Source of the DNA: Arachidicoccus ginsenosidivorans
GTDB taxonomy: Bacteria > Bacteroidota > Bacteroidia > Chitinophagales > Chitinophagaceae
Direction of reading: 5' to 3'
NCBI RefSeq assembly: GCF_007971385.1
Contig: NZ_CP042434.1
Coordinates: 2,046,001 to 2,110,000, forward strand
DNA length: 64,000 bases
The translations under genes were made by a program, and so were the position numbers. Under the pieces are notes generated by a model, which did no database searches, was not told where the DNA came from, and saw only the letters and a list, made by a program, of their open reading frames with translations. Below, piece after piece: positions 19,048 through 30,600 of the stretch. Numbering within the stretch: position 1 is the first letter of the stretch; each line of letters opens with the position of its first letter.

Positions 19048-19560
19048 TTAGTTTTTGTGCAACACCAAATCTCCGTTAAACTGATTATCAACAATTAACA
19101 GTAGCAATGGGTGAATAGAAAACCCCAGTGAGTCTCCCTGGGTTTCTTTATAATTGAAGACAACTTTTCCGTCACTTTGGGTTAAACTTACCGGTATAAT
19201 CTCCGTTTTTATATTGGTCGTCGGATGACTCAGCGCAATGACGTACTCTTTGTCAAAATCAATGGGCGTCGGTTTACCATTCGTGCCCATTGTGGAGGCC
19301 TTCCCAAAATAGGTATCAAAAATGGCTCGAGTCGTTATTTTGGCAGGTATTGAATCCTTTACGGAGTTATTGATAAAATAGTTTTCTGCTATAATAAAGG
19401 GAACGCTGTCCGCCGCTGCAACACTGGACTGCTGCCCTGACGTATCCTGCAAACTAATGCTGTCTTTATCACTTTTTTCCTGACCTGTGCTATTGCAGGC
19501 AGCAATGCTCATATACATAGCACTTAAGGCAATGGCCATCGGTAAAATATTTCTTCTCAT
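19048..19560 (-). CDS. Lipoprotein of unknown function, possible PrcB-type C-terminal domain
   Basis: A 170-residue protein. The signal peptide ends in the lipobox-like SIAAC, followed by a polar linker rich in Ser, Asp and Gln (residues 25-50). The globular part has AENYFINNSVKDSIPAK, FDTYFGKAS, then PIDFDKEYVIALSHPTTNIKTEI and KVVFNYKETQGDS. The pattern of a short helical part followed by IDFxKEYVIAL resembles PrcB-type domains, but I would not call this without a profile search. It is transcribed leftward alone; the hairpin at 18919-18967 lies downstream. Confidence 0.6.
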   Translation of the reverse strand: MRRNILPMAIALSAMYMSIAACNSTGQEKSDKDSISLQDTSGQQSSVAAADSVPFIIAENYFINNSVKDSIPAKITTRAIFDTYFGKASTMGTNGKPTPIDFDKEYVIALSHPTTNIKTEIIPVSLTQSDGKVVFNYKETQGDSLGFSIHPLLLLIVDNQFNGDLVLHKN

Positions 19561-19773
19561 CTATTCAAAAATTTTATTGCGTATTTACGCGTTCTTAAAC
19601 CCCGAAACTCTGGCAGACAGCTGATTATCAACACCTTTCGTCTTCCAAAATAAATCAGGACATCTAAGATAAACAATAATAATGAGTAAATCCGCATCCC
19701 TGCGGTAAATTTATAAGAATCGTCAAGCAAGTTATCTGAACATTATTAGAAAATTACGAGGCCCCAAAATAAA
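19561..19773. other. Intergenic region upstream of the lipoprotein gene
   Basis: About 210 bases between the lipoprotein start and the gcvH terminator. It is AT-rich, with no open frame or structured element recognised. It should contain the promoter of the leftward lipoprotein gene, but no clear TAnnTTTG element was picked out. Confidence 0.4.
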
Positions 19774-19825
19774 GTGGCTTGCGGTTGGTCTAGCGTTAAA
19801 ACGCGCTAGACCAACCGCAAGCCAC
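19774..19825 (-). terminator. Terminator of gcvH, 22-bp perfect stem
   Basis: The 22-base arm 19774-19795, beginning GTGGCTTGCGGTTGG, is perfectly complementary to 19804-19825, with an eight-base loop. On the minus strand it is followed by TTTATTTTGG, so it ends leftward transcripts from gcvH. The stem is unusually long and perfect for an intrinsic terminator. Confidence 0.75.
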
Positions 19826-19886
19826 CATAAGCTCATTAAACACTGCCGTTTTAAACGGCTGTTCTAAAGGGTTTTATTAAATATTT

Positions 19887-20266
19887 TTAGGATACCAGTG
19901 CCTGATAAGCATCGCTGTCCAGCAGTCCTTCCAGGTCAGTAGAATTTTCTAATTCAATTTTTACCATCCAGCCTTTGCCATATGGATCTGTATTCACCAG
20001 TTCGGGCTGATTTTCCAACTCAGGGTTAACTTCCAGGATTTTACCATTAATGGGTAAAAACAGATCGCTGACGGTTTTAACAGCTTCTACTGTACCAAAC
20101 ACTTCATCCGCTTTCAGGGAGTCCCCACAGAATTAATATCAACAAATACAATATCGCCGAGTTCGCCCTGGGCAAATTCAGTGATGCCAACCAACGCCTG
20201 ATTACCATCCAGCGCTTTTATCCATTCATGGTCTTTTGTGTACTTTAATTCAGAAGGAAAATTCAT
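19887..20266 (-). CDS. gcvH: Glycine cleavage system H protein, frameshifted
   Basis: Lipoyl-carrying shuttle protein of the glycine cleavage system. The N-terminal part from the ATG at 20264-20266 reads [19 protein letters not shown], then [18 protein letters not shown], and stops after VGTP. The remainder ([24 protein letters not shown]) is in another frame. One more base in CCCC at 20123-20126 gives [13 protein letters not shown] and a normal 126-residue protein. The lipoylated lysine is in VEAVKTVSD, and the tail [21 protein letters not shown] is typical. It has its own terminator, and a TACGTTTG element on the minus strand at 20287-20294. Since gcvH is rarely lost, an assembly error is the likely cause. 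Confidence 0.92.
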
Positions 20267-20360
20267 AGTTATTTATTTTTATTGCACAAACGTACAGGAA
20301 ATTTAAAAAAAATGTAGCGGGTCAGGCAAAATTATTTTCACGCGCCCGCTACAAAATAGA

Positions 20361-21551
20361 TTATTTAAGTTTTGCCAGTGCATCCGCTATTCTTGCCCAG
20401 CCTTTTTCGATATTTTCGATGCTGTTTGCAAACGAAAAACGAACACAATTGGGTTCTCCAAAGGCAGCGCCCATCACAGAGGAAACATGTGCGGTATTCA
20501 GTAAATACATGGAGAAGTCTGCAGAATCTTTAATAGTGGTATTTCCATCAGATTTTCCATAATATTCATGCACATCCGGGAAAATATAAAAAGCGCCTTC
20601 AGGATCTGTGCATTTTAGCCCAGGTATTGTTTTTACAAGTTCCAGTACACGCTTTTTACGACGTGTAAATTCAGCGGCCATATCTCTAGACGGCTGTAAA
20701 TCTCCTGTCAAGGCCGCAATCGCCGCCCGCTGAGTAATGGAACAAGTACCACTTGTCGTCTGACCCTGTATTTTTTCCATGGCCTTAGCCACTGTCGTGT
20801 TAGAGGCAGTATAGCCTAAACGCCATCCGGTCATAGCAAAGCCTTTACTAAGCCCATTGACTATAATTACCCTGTCTTTCAGATCCGCAAACTGAGCAAT
20901 GCTCTGGTGCTCGCCTACATAATTTATATATTCATAGATCTCATCAGAGATAATAAAAATCTCCGGATAGGCCCTAAAAACTTCAGCTAATGCCGCTAAC
21001 TCTTCTTTATTGTAAACCGCACCAGAAGGGTTGCAGGGAGAAGAGAACAGGAAGACTTTCGTCTTAGGCGTGATGGCTGCTTTTAACTGCTCAGGTGAGA
21101 TTTTAAACCCACTTTCAGGGGTTGTACGAACTTCCACGACTTTCCCTCTGGCAATTTTTACCAGTTCAGAATATGTTACCCAATAAGGTGTAGGGATAAT
21201 GACTTCATCGTCATCATCTGTAATGGCTAAAATAGCATTTGCCAGGCTTTGTTTGGCTCCCGTAGAAACCACAATCTGGGTAGGTTCATACGCCAGCTGA
21301 TTGTCTCTTTTAAGTTTTGTCACTACCGCTTCTCTTAAATCCAGGAAGCCGGGAACAGGGGTATAATGACTCCAGTTGTCTTCAATGGCTTTAATCGCAG
21401 CGTCTTTAACATGCTTTGGCGTGTCAAAATCAGGTTCACCCAAACTCAGATCAATAACATCGATTCCCTGAGCTCTTAACTCACGGCCCATTTTGGCCAT
21501 CTTGAGGGTCTCCGGCTCCGCAAACCGGTCGAGAAGAGAAGAAAGTTGCAT
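20361..21551 (-). CDS. Pyridoxal-phosphate-dependent class I aminotransferase (aspartate aminotransferase type)
   Basis: Transfers amino groups between aspartate and 2-oxoglutarate or related pairs. From the ATG at 21549-21551 (MQLSSLLDRFAEPETLKMA) there are 396 residues; an upstream TTG or ATG would add 26 residues of non-typical sequence. Motifs: IDLSLGEPDFDTP, STGAKQSLANAI, SPCNPSGAVY, ISDEIYEYI with the PLP-binding Asp, NGLSKGFAMTGWRLGY with the Schiff-base Lys, and a C-terminal CVRFSFANSIENIEKG with the substrate-carboxylate Arg. It matches the AspC-like 1-gamma subgroup common in Bacteroidota. A TATCTTTG element at 21582-21589 (minus) fits a promoter. Confidence 0.9.
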   Translation of the reverse strand: MQLSSLLDRFAEPETLKMAKMGRELRAQGIDVIDLSLGEPDFDTPKHVKDAAIKAIEDNWSHYTPVPGFLDLREAVVTKLKRDNQLAYEPTQIVVSTGAKQSLANAILAITDDDDEVIIPTPYWVTYSELVKIARGKVVEVRTTPESGFKISPEQLKAAITPKTKVFLFSSPCNPSGAVYNKEELAALAEVFRAYPEIFIISDEIYEYINYVGEHQSIAQFADLKDRVIIVNGLSKGFAMTGWRLGYTASNTTVAKAMEKIQGQTTSGTCSITQRAAIAALTGDLQPSRDMAAEFTRRKKRVLELVKTIPGLKCTDPEGAFYIFPDVHEYYGKSDGNTTIKDSADFSMYLLNTAHVSSVMGAAFGEPNCVRFSFANSIENIEKGWARIADALAKLK

Positions 21552-21653
21552 AGTTTTATATTTGCTTATTGATGATTGACGCAAAGATATATAATAATTG
21601 TGCTCAGGCGGGTTATTAACCCAACACAATTTTCGGCCTTTTACATCCAGATT

Positions 21654-22391
21654 TTACTGTTCAGACACCAATACTTTGGGTTGCCGCATATACTCCCCAG
21701 TGGATAAGCTGTCATATCCTTCATAATAGATCGTGTAAAACTTTCCTTTTTCTATGGCCATCGTGAAGGAATCAATGATCACACCGGGATCATTGGTCTT
21801 CAAAAACAAAAACAAATAGGTATCTGTAAAAATAGTCGTGTATTGACCCAGTCTGCTATTCAGGCTATTGTCCAGATAAGTTCTACCCACGCCCAAATAA
21901 GGTAAAATGGTATCAAATCTGGTGGTTGTCCCTCTTCTTTTCAACCTTACGATGGACATCGAAGTTGTGTCCGGTGCAAAGTTAAAAAATCGGAGTTTAG
22001 CTGAGTCATACAAAGGGGCAACATCATCATCCGTTATAACAGAGAGCTTAACTCCGTTTGTCCGATTACTGCTGTCGGGGATTAGAAACAGTGAATACTT
22101 TTCACCGGCCTGCAGATATTGATTGCCGTTAATCAAGGTATCCTGATTGCCATTTTCATGGATTAATAACTTATAAAAGCCGGCGGGTCCGTTTAAAAAT
22201 GCGGAGAACGTATCATAAGGGATATTTTCTGCCAGAACCTCATTATTTAATTCCAGATCAAAGCTTTTGCCTGGCATGGCATTGATCAGTCTTATTCTGG
22301 TAGGGGCCTGATTGCCAGTAACAGAAGACTTGGTACAGGCCCAGACAGTGGCTCCGATAAAAATGGTAAGTATAATATAGATGCGTTTCAT
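21654..22391 (-). CDS. DUF4397-type lipoprotein
   Basis: About 245 residues from the ATG at 22389-22391 (MKRIYIILTIFIGATVWACTK), which gives a clean lipoprotein signal with Cys19. A longer upstream frame overlapping sdaA is unlikely to be used. The start of the mature part, TRIRLINAMPGKSFDLELNN, then FLNGPAGFYKLLIHENG, matches the beta-sandwich repeats of DUF4397. A second half (LRFFNFAPDTTSMSIVRLK) repeats the theme. Function is unknown; such proteins are cell-surface or periplasmic. It is 86 bases from the end of sdaA in the same direction and may be co-transcribed with it. Confidence 0.75.
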   Translation of the reverse strand: MKRIYIILTIFIGATVWACTKSSVTGNQAPTRIRLINAMPGKSFDLELNNEVLAENIPYDTFSAFLNGPAGFYKLLIHENGNQDTLINGNQYLQAGEKYSLFLIPDSSNRTNGVKLSVITDDDVAPLYDSAKLRFFNFAPDTTSMSIVRLKRRGTTTRFDTILPYLGVGRTYLDNSLNSRLGQYTTIFTDTYLFLFLKTNDPGVIIDSFTMAIEKGKFYTIYYEGYDSLSTGEYMRQPKVLVSEQ

Positions 22392-22476
22392 CCAGTGTAT
22401 TAAAGAGTTGCTTATAATTACAAATATAACGACAAATAAATGGTGGCAAAGATCCCCTAAAAATTGCAGTAGTCCT

Positions 22477-23907
22477 TTAACACTCACTTAGTCCCAGTGG
22501 AATGTGAACGGCCAGACCGCCATCCGAAGTTTCTTTGTATTTACTATTCATATCCAGGGCAGTATCCCACATGGTCTTTACTACCTTATCCAGGGAAACC
22601 TTTGCATAATCCGGTCCGCTTTGAAGGGCCAGCTGGGAGGCCGTGATAGCTTTGATGGCACCCATCGTATTTCTTTCAATACAAGGGATTTGCACCAGGC
22701 CACCTATGGGGTCACAGGTGAGGCCAAGATGGTGTTCCATGGCAATTTCAGCGGCCATCAGGCTCTGTTTTTGCGTACCTCCCAGCGCCTCAGCCAGCGC
22801 TGCTGCCGCCATTGCGGATGAAACGCCGATTTCAGCCTGACAGCCACCCATGGCTGCGGAGATCGTCGCACCTTTTTTAAAGATACAGCCGATTTCAGAG
22901 GCCGTTAACAAAAACTGGATGATTTTTTCCTCATCTACATCCTGGCAAAAAGCAATATAATACATCAAAACTGCCGGGATAACCCCTGCTGCGCCATTGG
23001 TGGGCGCAGTAACAACCCGTCCGAAGGCGGCATTCTCCTCATTGACAGCCAGTGCAAAACAGCTCATCCAATCCAGAATCTCATTAAAATTACCTTTGGA
23101 TTGTCTGACTATACTGAGCCACTCATCATAGTTTGTATAAGTTGCTTTCTTTGTCAGTCGTTTATTCAGCTCAAAGGCCCTGCGCCTGACATTTAACCCA
23201 CCAGGCAGAATGCCCTGATGGTGGCAACCTCTATAAATACAGGCTTTCATAGTCTCCCAGATATGCAGCACCCCAGCTCTTGTCTCCTCTTCCGCCCGCC
23301 AGATGGATTCATTTTCTAAGACAACATCATGAATCGCCATACCGGTTTTCATGCACCAAAAGATGAGATCTTTCGCATCCTGAATAGGAAAGGGCAACTC
23401 CACTAGTTGACTGGCATCTGGTCCTATCTGGCCTTCTTTCACCACAAATCCACCGCCAATAGAATACCAGGTCTCACTCAGATCTTCGCCATTTTCAAAG
23501 CGGATTAAAAAAGTCAGTGCGTTGGGATGGAAGGGCAAAGACTCACTAAACAAAAATGCAATATCTTGCTTAGGATCAAAATCAATCAAATGGCTTCCGC
23601 CCAGATTTAATCTTTTTTCCTCAGCGATCTCGTCCATTTTAATCGTAATCAAGCCAACATCTGTCGTTTCCGGGTCTTCCCCTAGGAGCCCCATTTTTAC
23701 AGCGATATCCGTTCCGTGCCCATGGCCCGTTTTTGCCAGAGAGCCGTACAGCAATACCTCAATATGGCTTACTTTTTCCATAAGTCCGCGCCCTTTGATC
23801 TCCTCCAGCACCCTAAGTGCCGCTTTCCAAGGACCCAGCGTATGCGAGCTGGAAGGCCCCACCCCAATTTTAAACATATCAAATACCGATATTGCCTCGT
23901 TTGCCAT
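22477..23907 (-). CDS. sdaA: L-serine ammonia-lyase, iron-sulfur type, single chain
   Basis: Deaminates L-serine to pyruvate with a 4Fe-4S cluster. About 476 residues from the ATG at 23905-23907; a TTG two codons earlier is an alternative. The N-terminal beta domain has [25 protein letters not shown]. The alpha domain has [53 protein letters not shown]. The three cysteines of CQAE, TCDP and IPCIER are the expected cluster ligands. The C-terminus [20 protein letters not shown] is standard. This is the fused beta-alpha form rather than separate subunits. It sits in a leftward run with the DUF4397 lipoprotein but is otherwise isolated. Confidence 0.95.
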   Translation of the reverse strand: MANEAISVFDMFKIGVGPSSSHTLGPWKAALRVLEEIKGRGLMEKVSHIEVLLYGSLAKTGHGHGTDIAVKMGLLGEDPETTDVGLITIKMDEIAEEKRLNLGGSHLIDFDPKQDIAFLFSESLPFHPNALTFLIRFENGEDLSETWYSIGGGFVVKEGQIGPDASQLVELPFPIQDAKDLIFWCMKTGMAIHDVVLENESIWRAEEETRAGVLHIWETMKACIYRGCHHQGILPGGLNVRRRAFELNKRLTKKATYTNYDEWLSIVRQSKGNFNEILDWMSCFALAVNEENAAFGRVVTAPTNGAAGVIPAVLMYYIAFCQDVDEEKIIQFLLTASEIGCIFKKGATISAAMGGCQAEIGVSSAMAAAALAEALGGTQKQSLMAAEIAMEHHLGLTCDPIGGLVQIPCIERNTMGAIKAITASQLALQSGPDYAKVSLDKVVKTMWDTALDMNSKYKETSDGGLAVHIPLGLSEC

Positions 23908-24048
23908 AGCCAAATGACGAATTTAGATTTAGTAATGCCTTTTGTTACAACGTTATTATTTACATGTATCCAACCTGCAAAACTAACAATTGTTCCCGAT
24001 AAACGGACAGTGGAGTACGTTAAATTCATAAGTTTCTAGGAAAATCTC

Positions 24049-25284
24049 CTACCCGTTCCCTTTATCCAAATCCGACAAAAAATCCAGCAACTTCGTTTGA
24101 TCAACATGCTCCATTACCACAATTTTATACCAGGAGGCAGGTCCTGTATGTTTATCTGGAACCAGGTAGTATTTTTCCGCTATTGCCGTTTGCAGGTCCT
24201 CACTGTAAATGGTCACAATATTCATATACTTATGCCGGTAATATCGAATCCCTCTTTTTTCCAGTTCCTTACAAAACCAGCTGGTGCGGTTGAGCAATAC
24301 CTGTATTTTTTCCTGCCACCCGTAATACCCATAAGTCATAAGAATCATCCAGACAGCCACGGCATTCGCACCGGAGCGACTGCCAGAGAGCGTTATATCC
24401 ATGCCATTTACATAGGCCGCCTGCTCAGTATACACATACTGCATCAGATTTTTTCTTGCTAAAAAAATGCCGGTGCCATAGGGTGCCTGCAACATTTTAT
24501 GGGCGTCTAAGGTGATGGAGCTAATATCCGGGTTTTTAAAATCTAACTTTATCTCACTTGTGGCCACCGGGTAGATAAAGCCTCCAAAGGCGCCATCTAC
24601 ATGTAGTTTAAATGGCAGCCCTGCCGCCTTTAATACCGAAGTATAAATGTCAGGATCATCCACGCTTCCAAACATGGTGGTCGCCATATTGGCGACTACG
24701 ATAAAATAGCGGACGCCTTGCTGCATTGCCACACGAACCTTCGCTTCAACAGCTGCCTTTTCTATTAAACGGGTCGTGTGTTCAACTGGCACTGTAATAT
24801 GATGCAGTCCAAAAATTCCGGCCCCTTTGGCAATGGAATAATGCGTGTCCTCAGATGCGATAAGGGCGATTTGCCGGGGCTGAGCCAGATACTCCTTTTG
24901 AAAATAATTGCGATAAATCCAGATAGCCTGCAAATTAGCCTCTGTACCTCCAGAGGCAATATAACCATCTGTGCTTTTTTCTGCTGCACCCAGCAGATCT
25001 TCACTTAACAAACTAATAACCTCTTTTTCCAGCTGTTGAGTGCCTTTAAAAAATGGTTCTGACTCTCCCAATGTATGACAACCGATATGGTTTGGATTGT
25101 GGACATAGAGTCTAAGCCAGGGAGAGTCTTTTAAAAAACTGGCCTGGCCATAGAACACCTTATCGTCTAAGGTAGATGCCGGCACCCCCAGGGAGCCACC
25201 TTCCCAGTAATTGACATTTTGTTTCAAGGCTTGACTGATAATACTGTCTTGCGTAGCAGCGGAAAGTTTTTTCCAGTATTTCAT
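24049..25284 (-). CDS. PLP-dependent decarboxylase family protein (MfnA-like)
   Basis: A 411-residue fold-type I PLP enzyme of the group II decarboxylase superfamily. Visible motifs: GYIASGGTEANLQAIW for PLP phosphate binding, SEDTHYSIAKGAGI with the His that stacks on PLP, LHVDGAFGGFIYP with the Asp, and ITLDAHKMLQAPYGTGIF with the Schiff-base Lys. The overall arrangement resembles archaeal MfnA (tyrosine/aspartate decarboxylase) and bacterial relatives that may make beta-alanine. Substrate cannot be decided from the sequence. The start at 25284 fits a protein beginning MKYWKKLSAATQDSII. No pathway neighbours are present. Confidence 0.75.
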   Translation of the reverse strand: MKYWKKLSAATQDSIISQALKQNVNYWEGGSLGVPASTLDDKVFYGQASFLKDSPWLRLYVHNPNHIGCHTLGESEPFFKGTQQLEKEVISLLSEDLLGAAEKSTDGYIASGGTEANLQAIWIYRNYFQKEYLAQPRQIALIASEDTHYSIAKGAGIFGLHHITVPVEHTTRLIEKAAVEAKVRVAMQQGVRYFIVVANMATTMFGSVDDPDIYTSVLKAAGLPFKLHVDGAFGGFIYPVATSEIKLDFKNPDISSITLDAHKMLQAPYGTGIFLARKNLMQYVYTEQAAYVNGMDITLSGSRSGANAVAVWMILMTYGYYGWQEKIQVLLNRTSWFCKELEKRGIRYYRHKYMNIVTIYSEDLQTAIAEKYYLVPDKHTGPASWYKIVVMEHVDQTKLLDFLSDLDKGNG

Positions 25285-25428
25285 GGTTTTAATCGTCTTT
25301 TTTTCTTTAGTTATTTTCGTTCATTAACCGGCGATTGCCGGTAAATGACTTTTTGTACTTGCCAAAGCGCGTTTATATGCCACAAATTATACCGCTGCTT
25401 TGTTTGTATTATTAATACTATTATATAC

Positions 25429-26331
25429 CTATACCAAATATGTTACACCTTCCTGGCTCAGATCAGTATAAGGGAATACGGCTCTGGCCTCCGCTTCAAA
25501 TGGTTGTACCCCTTTAAACTTACTGCTAAAATGCCCGAGTAATAACCGGCCTACTTCAGCCCGCTCAGCAATCATGGCTGCTTGTTTTGCCGTAGAATGA
25601 AAGCGATTTTTGGCCTGCTCAGCAAAATCATCCAGATAAGTGGATTCATGATAGAGTACATCCACTTGTTTAATAAAAGGCAAAAAGCTGTCCGTAAATA
25701 AGGTATCCGCACAATAGGCATAACTCAGGTTTTTTCTGCCAGGCACCGTAAGCATTTCATTTTTGAGCAAGCGGCCATCCTTGGTCTGATAATCCGCGCC
25801 CCATTGTAATTTTTCAAAATAAGCCTGTGGGACCTCATATTGCCTGGTCAGATCGGGATCGATCTTTCTGGGCGCATGATTTTCCCGGATCAGAAAACCA
25901 TAGCAGGGAATTTTGTGCTCCACGGGAAAAGTTTCTATCCGGTATTTAGCAGTTTGTACCAGCACTGCCGGGCCTTCTAATGGATGAAAAATCAACTCAT
26001 AAGGCAAAATGGAATCCGACACACTTAATTGCAGATCAATCAACTCTTTTAAAGGAGCCGGACCATACAGATGCAGAGGCGTGGTACGGTTGATCAGGGC
26101 CATTGAGCTGATCAGACCGATCAAACCAAAATAATGATCTCCGTGTAAATGAGAAATGAAGATCCGGGTAATCCTGCTACGTTTGACATGGTAGTTTTTG
26201 ATCTGCATCTGCGTACCTTCCCCACAATCCAGTAATAGCACCTCCCCGGCGATTGTGACCGCCTGGGCTGTCGGATGCCGGTCATGAGCCGGCACAGCAG
26301 AATTGTTTCCTAATATGGTTACGCCAAACAT
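25429..26331 (-). CDS. rnz: Ribonuclease Z
   Basis: Endonuclease that matures tRNA 3' ends. 300 residues from the ATG at 26329-26331 (MFGVTILGNNSAVPAHDRH); an upstream ATG at 26382 adds 17 atypical residues. The metallo-beta-lactamase motifs are present: LLLDCGEGTQMQIKNY, FISHLHGDHYFGL (HxHxDH), and GRLLLGHFSSKFKG near the C-terminus. The insert PCYGFLIRENHAPRKID is typical of the exosite arm in RNase Z. Length is normal. It is read leftward, downstream of obgE by 115 bases, and the two may share a transcript. Confidence 0.94.
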   Translation of the reverse strand: MFGVTILGNNSAVPAHDRHPTAQAVTIAGEVLLLDCGEGTQMQIKNYHVKRSRITRIFISHLHGDHYFGLIGLISSMALINRTTPLHLYGPAPLKELIDLQLSVSDSILPYELIFHPLEGPAVLVQTAKYRIETFPVEHKIPCYGFLIRENHAPRKIDPDLTRQYEVPQAYFEKLQWGADYQTKDGRLLKNEMLTVPGRKNLSYAYCADTLFTDSFLPFIKQVDVLYHESTYLDDFAEQAKNRFHSTAKQAAMIAERAEVGRLLLGHFSSKFKGVQPFEAEARAVFPYTDLSQEGVTYLV

Positions 26332-26446
26332 ACGATAAATATAATATTGCCTGCTTTTGCAGGATTCAGGCTTGTTACCCAATCAATCATCCTGCTTGGC
26401 ATTGATTTTCAAAATAAAGTAGCAGTAACGGCTGTCCAATTGATAA

Positions 26447-27451
26447 CTATTCGCTTTGCGTCATATTGAGCTTTGCCCAGAGCAGATCTTTTAGCTCTAC
26501 GATGCCAAAGCCAGTCACAGAAGAAATAAAAATATGGGGCAGCTTTTCTGGCAGTTCCTTTGCGATCTCCCTTTTTAATTCCTCATCCAGCATATCCGAT
26601 TTGCTGATCGCTATCAGCATATCTTTTTGCAATAGTTCGGGGTTGAACTGCTCCAGCTCATTATAAAGGACCGCAAATTCCTTTGCATGATCCTCACTAT
26701 CAGCGGGAATTAAAAATAATAATACCGCATTTCGTTCAATATGTCTTAAAAACCGGTGCCCCAGTCCTTTGCCTTCCGAGGCCCCTTCAATAATCCCAGG
26801 CAAATCTGCCATACAAAAAGACCTGCCATCCCGGTAGGGCACCATACCCAAATTCGGTATGAGTGTTGTAAAAGCATAATTGGCAATTTTAGGTTTAGCG
26901 GCGCTTACCACTGAGAGCAAGGTGGATTTACCCGCATTGGGAAAGCCCACAAGTCCTACATCTGCCAAGACCTTTAATTCCAGAAGTTTATATCCCTCAA
27001 CACCTTCTTCTCCTGGCTGGGAATGTTCTGGCACCTGATTGGTAGGCGTGGCAAAATGCTGGTTTCCCTGCCCGCCGCGACCACCACGCAGCCAGATAAC
27101 CTCCTGACCATCTTCCAGTATCTCCGCTTCGATTTCTCCCGTTTCTTCATCCCTGGCAATAGTGCCCAAAGGAACTTCAATAATCACATCCTTTCCAAAA
27201 CGACCAGTACAATTATTTTTCATCCCATTCTCCCCGTCATCGGCCACAACATTTTTAAAATAACGCAGATGAAGTAAGGTCCATAACTGTTTATTACCTC
27301 TGAGAATTACATGCCCGCCGCGGCCACCATCTCCCCCATCGGGACCAGCCTTGGCATTAAATTTTGTCCGCATAAAATGCGTAATACCTCTGCCGCCCTT
27401 ACCACTGTGGCAAAAAACACGGATATAATCAATAAAATTCTTTTCTGACAT
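26447..27451 (-). CDS. obgE: GTPase ObgE/CgtA
   Basis: Ribosome-associated GTPase needed for 50S assembly. The 334 residues begin with the glycine-rich Obg domain ([43 protein letters not shown]). The G domain follows: [18 protein letters not shown] is G1, FTTLIPNLG is G2, [18 protein letters not shown] is G3, SKSD is G4 and SSVTG is G5. There is no C-terminal OCT extension, as is usual in Bacteroidota. A TATTTTTG element on the minus strand at 27487-27494 lies upstream. Confidence 0.96.
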   Translation of the reverse strand: MSEKNFIDYIRVFCHSGKGGRGITHFMRTKFNAKAGPDGGDGGRGGHVILRGNKQLWTLLHLRYFKNVVADDGENGMKNNCTGRFGKDVIIEVPLGTIARDEETGEIEAEILEDGQEVIWLRGGRGGQGNQHFATPTNQVPEHSQPGEEGVEGYKLLELKVLADVGLVGFPNAGKSTLLSVVSAAKPKIANYAFTTLIPNLGMVPYRDGRSFCMADLPGIIEGASEGKGLGHRFLRHIERNAVLLFLIPADSEDHAKEFAVLYNELEQFNPELLQKDMLIAISKSDMLDEELKREIAKELPEKLPHIFISSVTGFGIVELKDLLWAKLNMTQSE

Positions 27452-27634
27452 GGATCGGACTTTCTGTTATAGCAGCGAAGATATATCAAAAATAGGCGTT
27501 TTTAGCGATTAGCCGTGCATTAAAGCAGCAAAGCGTCTACCTTAACAGGATTAAGGCCTTGACATGGTTTATCAAAAAAAGGGGTATTTTTAACACCTGC
27601 TAAAGATTTAACTAAAAAAAACGTAAAAACGGTT

Positions 27635-30600
27635 ATGCGGCATATATGCAAATGGCGGGTTATCCTTATGGGGCTTTTTCTTCTGGGAGGTTGCTCCTGT
27701 TTTGCCTTGCAGCGTCAACTCAGCTTTACCCACTTAGACATCGGTGACGGCCTGATTCACAACCAGGTCAATTGTATCATGAAAGATGCCAAAGGTTTTG
27801 TATGGCTTGGCACCCCCTCAGGCCTGAGCCGTTATGATGGCAGACATTTTATAAATTTCAGGCACAACAGTAATGACAGCACAAGCCTGACTGATAATTA
27901 TATAGAAAGTATTTATAATTTGCCAGGAGGCTATCTTTGGATTAAATCCAGATCTTCCAGTGATATATTTGATCCCCGTAAAATGCGCTTTTCTCATGAT
28001 AAAAATGCTTTTTTAAAAGCCCTGGGGCTGCCCGCAGGCGAGGTGCAGCAAATCAGACGCATTTCAACAGATAAATATCTGTTTATTTATAAGGACAAGG
28101 GTGTCGTCTTATATGAATCTCCCAATTATTTGCAAGTCCTACCTAAAATCACCTTTTTCCCTGCAAGTCCGGTTTTTATAACTGCAGATGCCACTGTTGA
28201 CCGCAGCGGTAAAATTTGGGTAATCTCTCAAACAGGGATTTTGATCAGTTTTGAACCGTCACTCGGTAAATGGCAGGTAGCCGCAAAGCTGGCAAAGGCC
28301 CCTCAAGGCGACAAAACAAAACTCAGTCAGCCTACGCAATCTTACCGGGTATTTGCAGACAGCAAAGGCGCTGTCTGGATATACAATAGCGGCAGACCTG
28401 GGGCTTTATTTACACTGCAGCGGGGAGAAAGCAATTTCAAAGTATACCAGGAAAACAAATTAAGCTCAGGTAATGCCCCCGGCCTGAATAATAATATCAT
28501 TAATGCTTTGACCGAGGATGACCAGGGCAATATATGGGTTGGCACCGATCATGGCGGTATCAATATCATTAATCCCCATAATGGATCCGTCCGTTATTTG
28601 ATGAACAACCCTGAAAACCAAAAGTCCTTAGCCCAGAACTGTATATATGATCTGTATAAGGATGACAACGGCCTGATCTGGGTAGGCACCTATAAAAAGG
28701 GAGTGTGTTATTATAATGAGAGGATGGACAGGTTCCCTTTGTATAGTCATGATCCCAACCAGACGGGGCCCAGGCGCACACTTCCATTTGAAGATGTCAA
28801 CCGGTTCGTGGAAGATGAAAGCGGGAATCTGTGGATCGGCACCAATGGGGGTGGACTTATTTATTATAACCAGCAGGATTCCACCTTTAAAAGATTTACG
28901 CATAAAGCAGGAGATCCAAGTAGCTTATGTGCGGATGTCATTGTTGGTCTATGCTATGACAGTCAGCACCGGCTTTGGATCGGCACCTATTATGGTGGAC
29001 TCGATTGCTACCAGAATGGACGCTTCACACACTACCGCCACCACGAGGATAATCCGCAAAGTTTAAGTGATGATAGGGTCTGGGATATCATTGAAGACAA
29101 AAACAAAGCCATCTGGATCGCCACCTTGGGTGGTGGTCTTCAAAAAATGGATCCGGCAACAGGCATTTTCACGACTTATCCTCCCAGCCACCCGAATCTG
29201 GATGGTAGCGCCTATGTGGTGACCCTGGATCAATTAAGTAATGGCGACCTTTGGGCCGGCACCGCCGCCGGCATTGATATCTATCCAAAGAGTGGCGGCC
29301 AGCCCAGGCACCTGGGCAATATAGCTGGCAACCAACAGTCCCTGAGTAACGACAATATCAATACCATCTATGAAGATCAAAAAGGCGATGTTTGGGTGGG
29401 CACCAGAGAAGGTCTCAATTGCATAGATCCCAAAACAGGTTTTATCCGAAGATTTACGACCCAGGACGGCCTACCTGATAACACAATACTGACCATTTTA
29501 GAAGATCAGCAACATTATCTTTGGATGAGTACACCAAACGGGCTCATTCGTTTTAGGCCACCGGCCACCATGACCGACTCCATCAAAGCCAGTGCTTTTC
29601 GAAAATTTGATGAGTCAGACGGGTTGCAAGGCCGGGAGTTCAATGAGAAGTCCGCCTTTAAGACTAAGGCGGGCCTATTGATTTTTGGAGGGGCAGGAGG
29701 CTTTAATATGTTTAATCCTGGGGACATTCATATCGATTATCATACACCACCTATCGTTTTCACGGAACTTCAGATTGGGGGCAAGACCACAGCCATCGAT
29801 AAGAAATACAGTGGCCGGACGATCTTAAAAAATGCCCCTTCCTGGACAAGTCACCTGACACTTCCCTACGGCGCCAGTGACTTCTCTTTGTCATTTATGG
29901 CGCTTGGTTATGGGCACTCCTCCAGAATCAAATATGCCTACCGCCTCAAAGGATTTAATGAGGATTGGATTTTAATAGAAAATAACGCAGATAACCGGGC
30001 AACTTATACCAATTTAAATCCTGGCGATTATACGCTGGAGGTGAAAAGCTGCAATCAGGATGGCATCTGGAATAACCGTCCCACGACCATGCAATTAAGT
30101 ATTCTGCCTCCTTTTTGGAAAACCTCCTGGGCCTATCTGATTTATCTGTTACTACTGGCAGGCGTACTATACATGGCCAGAAGTATTTTGCTTTATCGGG
30201 CAAGGATGCGTTTTGAATTAGATCGGCAGCGACAGCAGGCCAGTCATACCCATGATATGGATATGCTGAAGATTCGCTTTCTCACTAATATCAGCCATGA
30301 GTTCAGAACACCGCTCAGCCTGATCTTAGCACCGCTGGAAAAATTGATGAAGGAAGTCCAGGAGCCTGCCTTAAAAACGCAATTGGATATGGTCAGACGC
30401 AATGCAAAAAGATTATTGCACCTGGTCAGTCAGCTGCTTGATCTCAGAAAAATGGAAGTGCAGGAGATCGCCCTTCATCCAACCAGGGCAGATATTGTAA
30501 GCTTTGTAAAAGATACCGCCATCTCATTCACAGATATCGCAGAAAAGAAAAACATTAATTTTACCATAATCAGCCTCCCTACCGGCCTTCAGGCTAATTT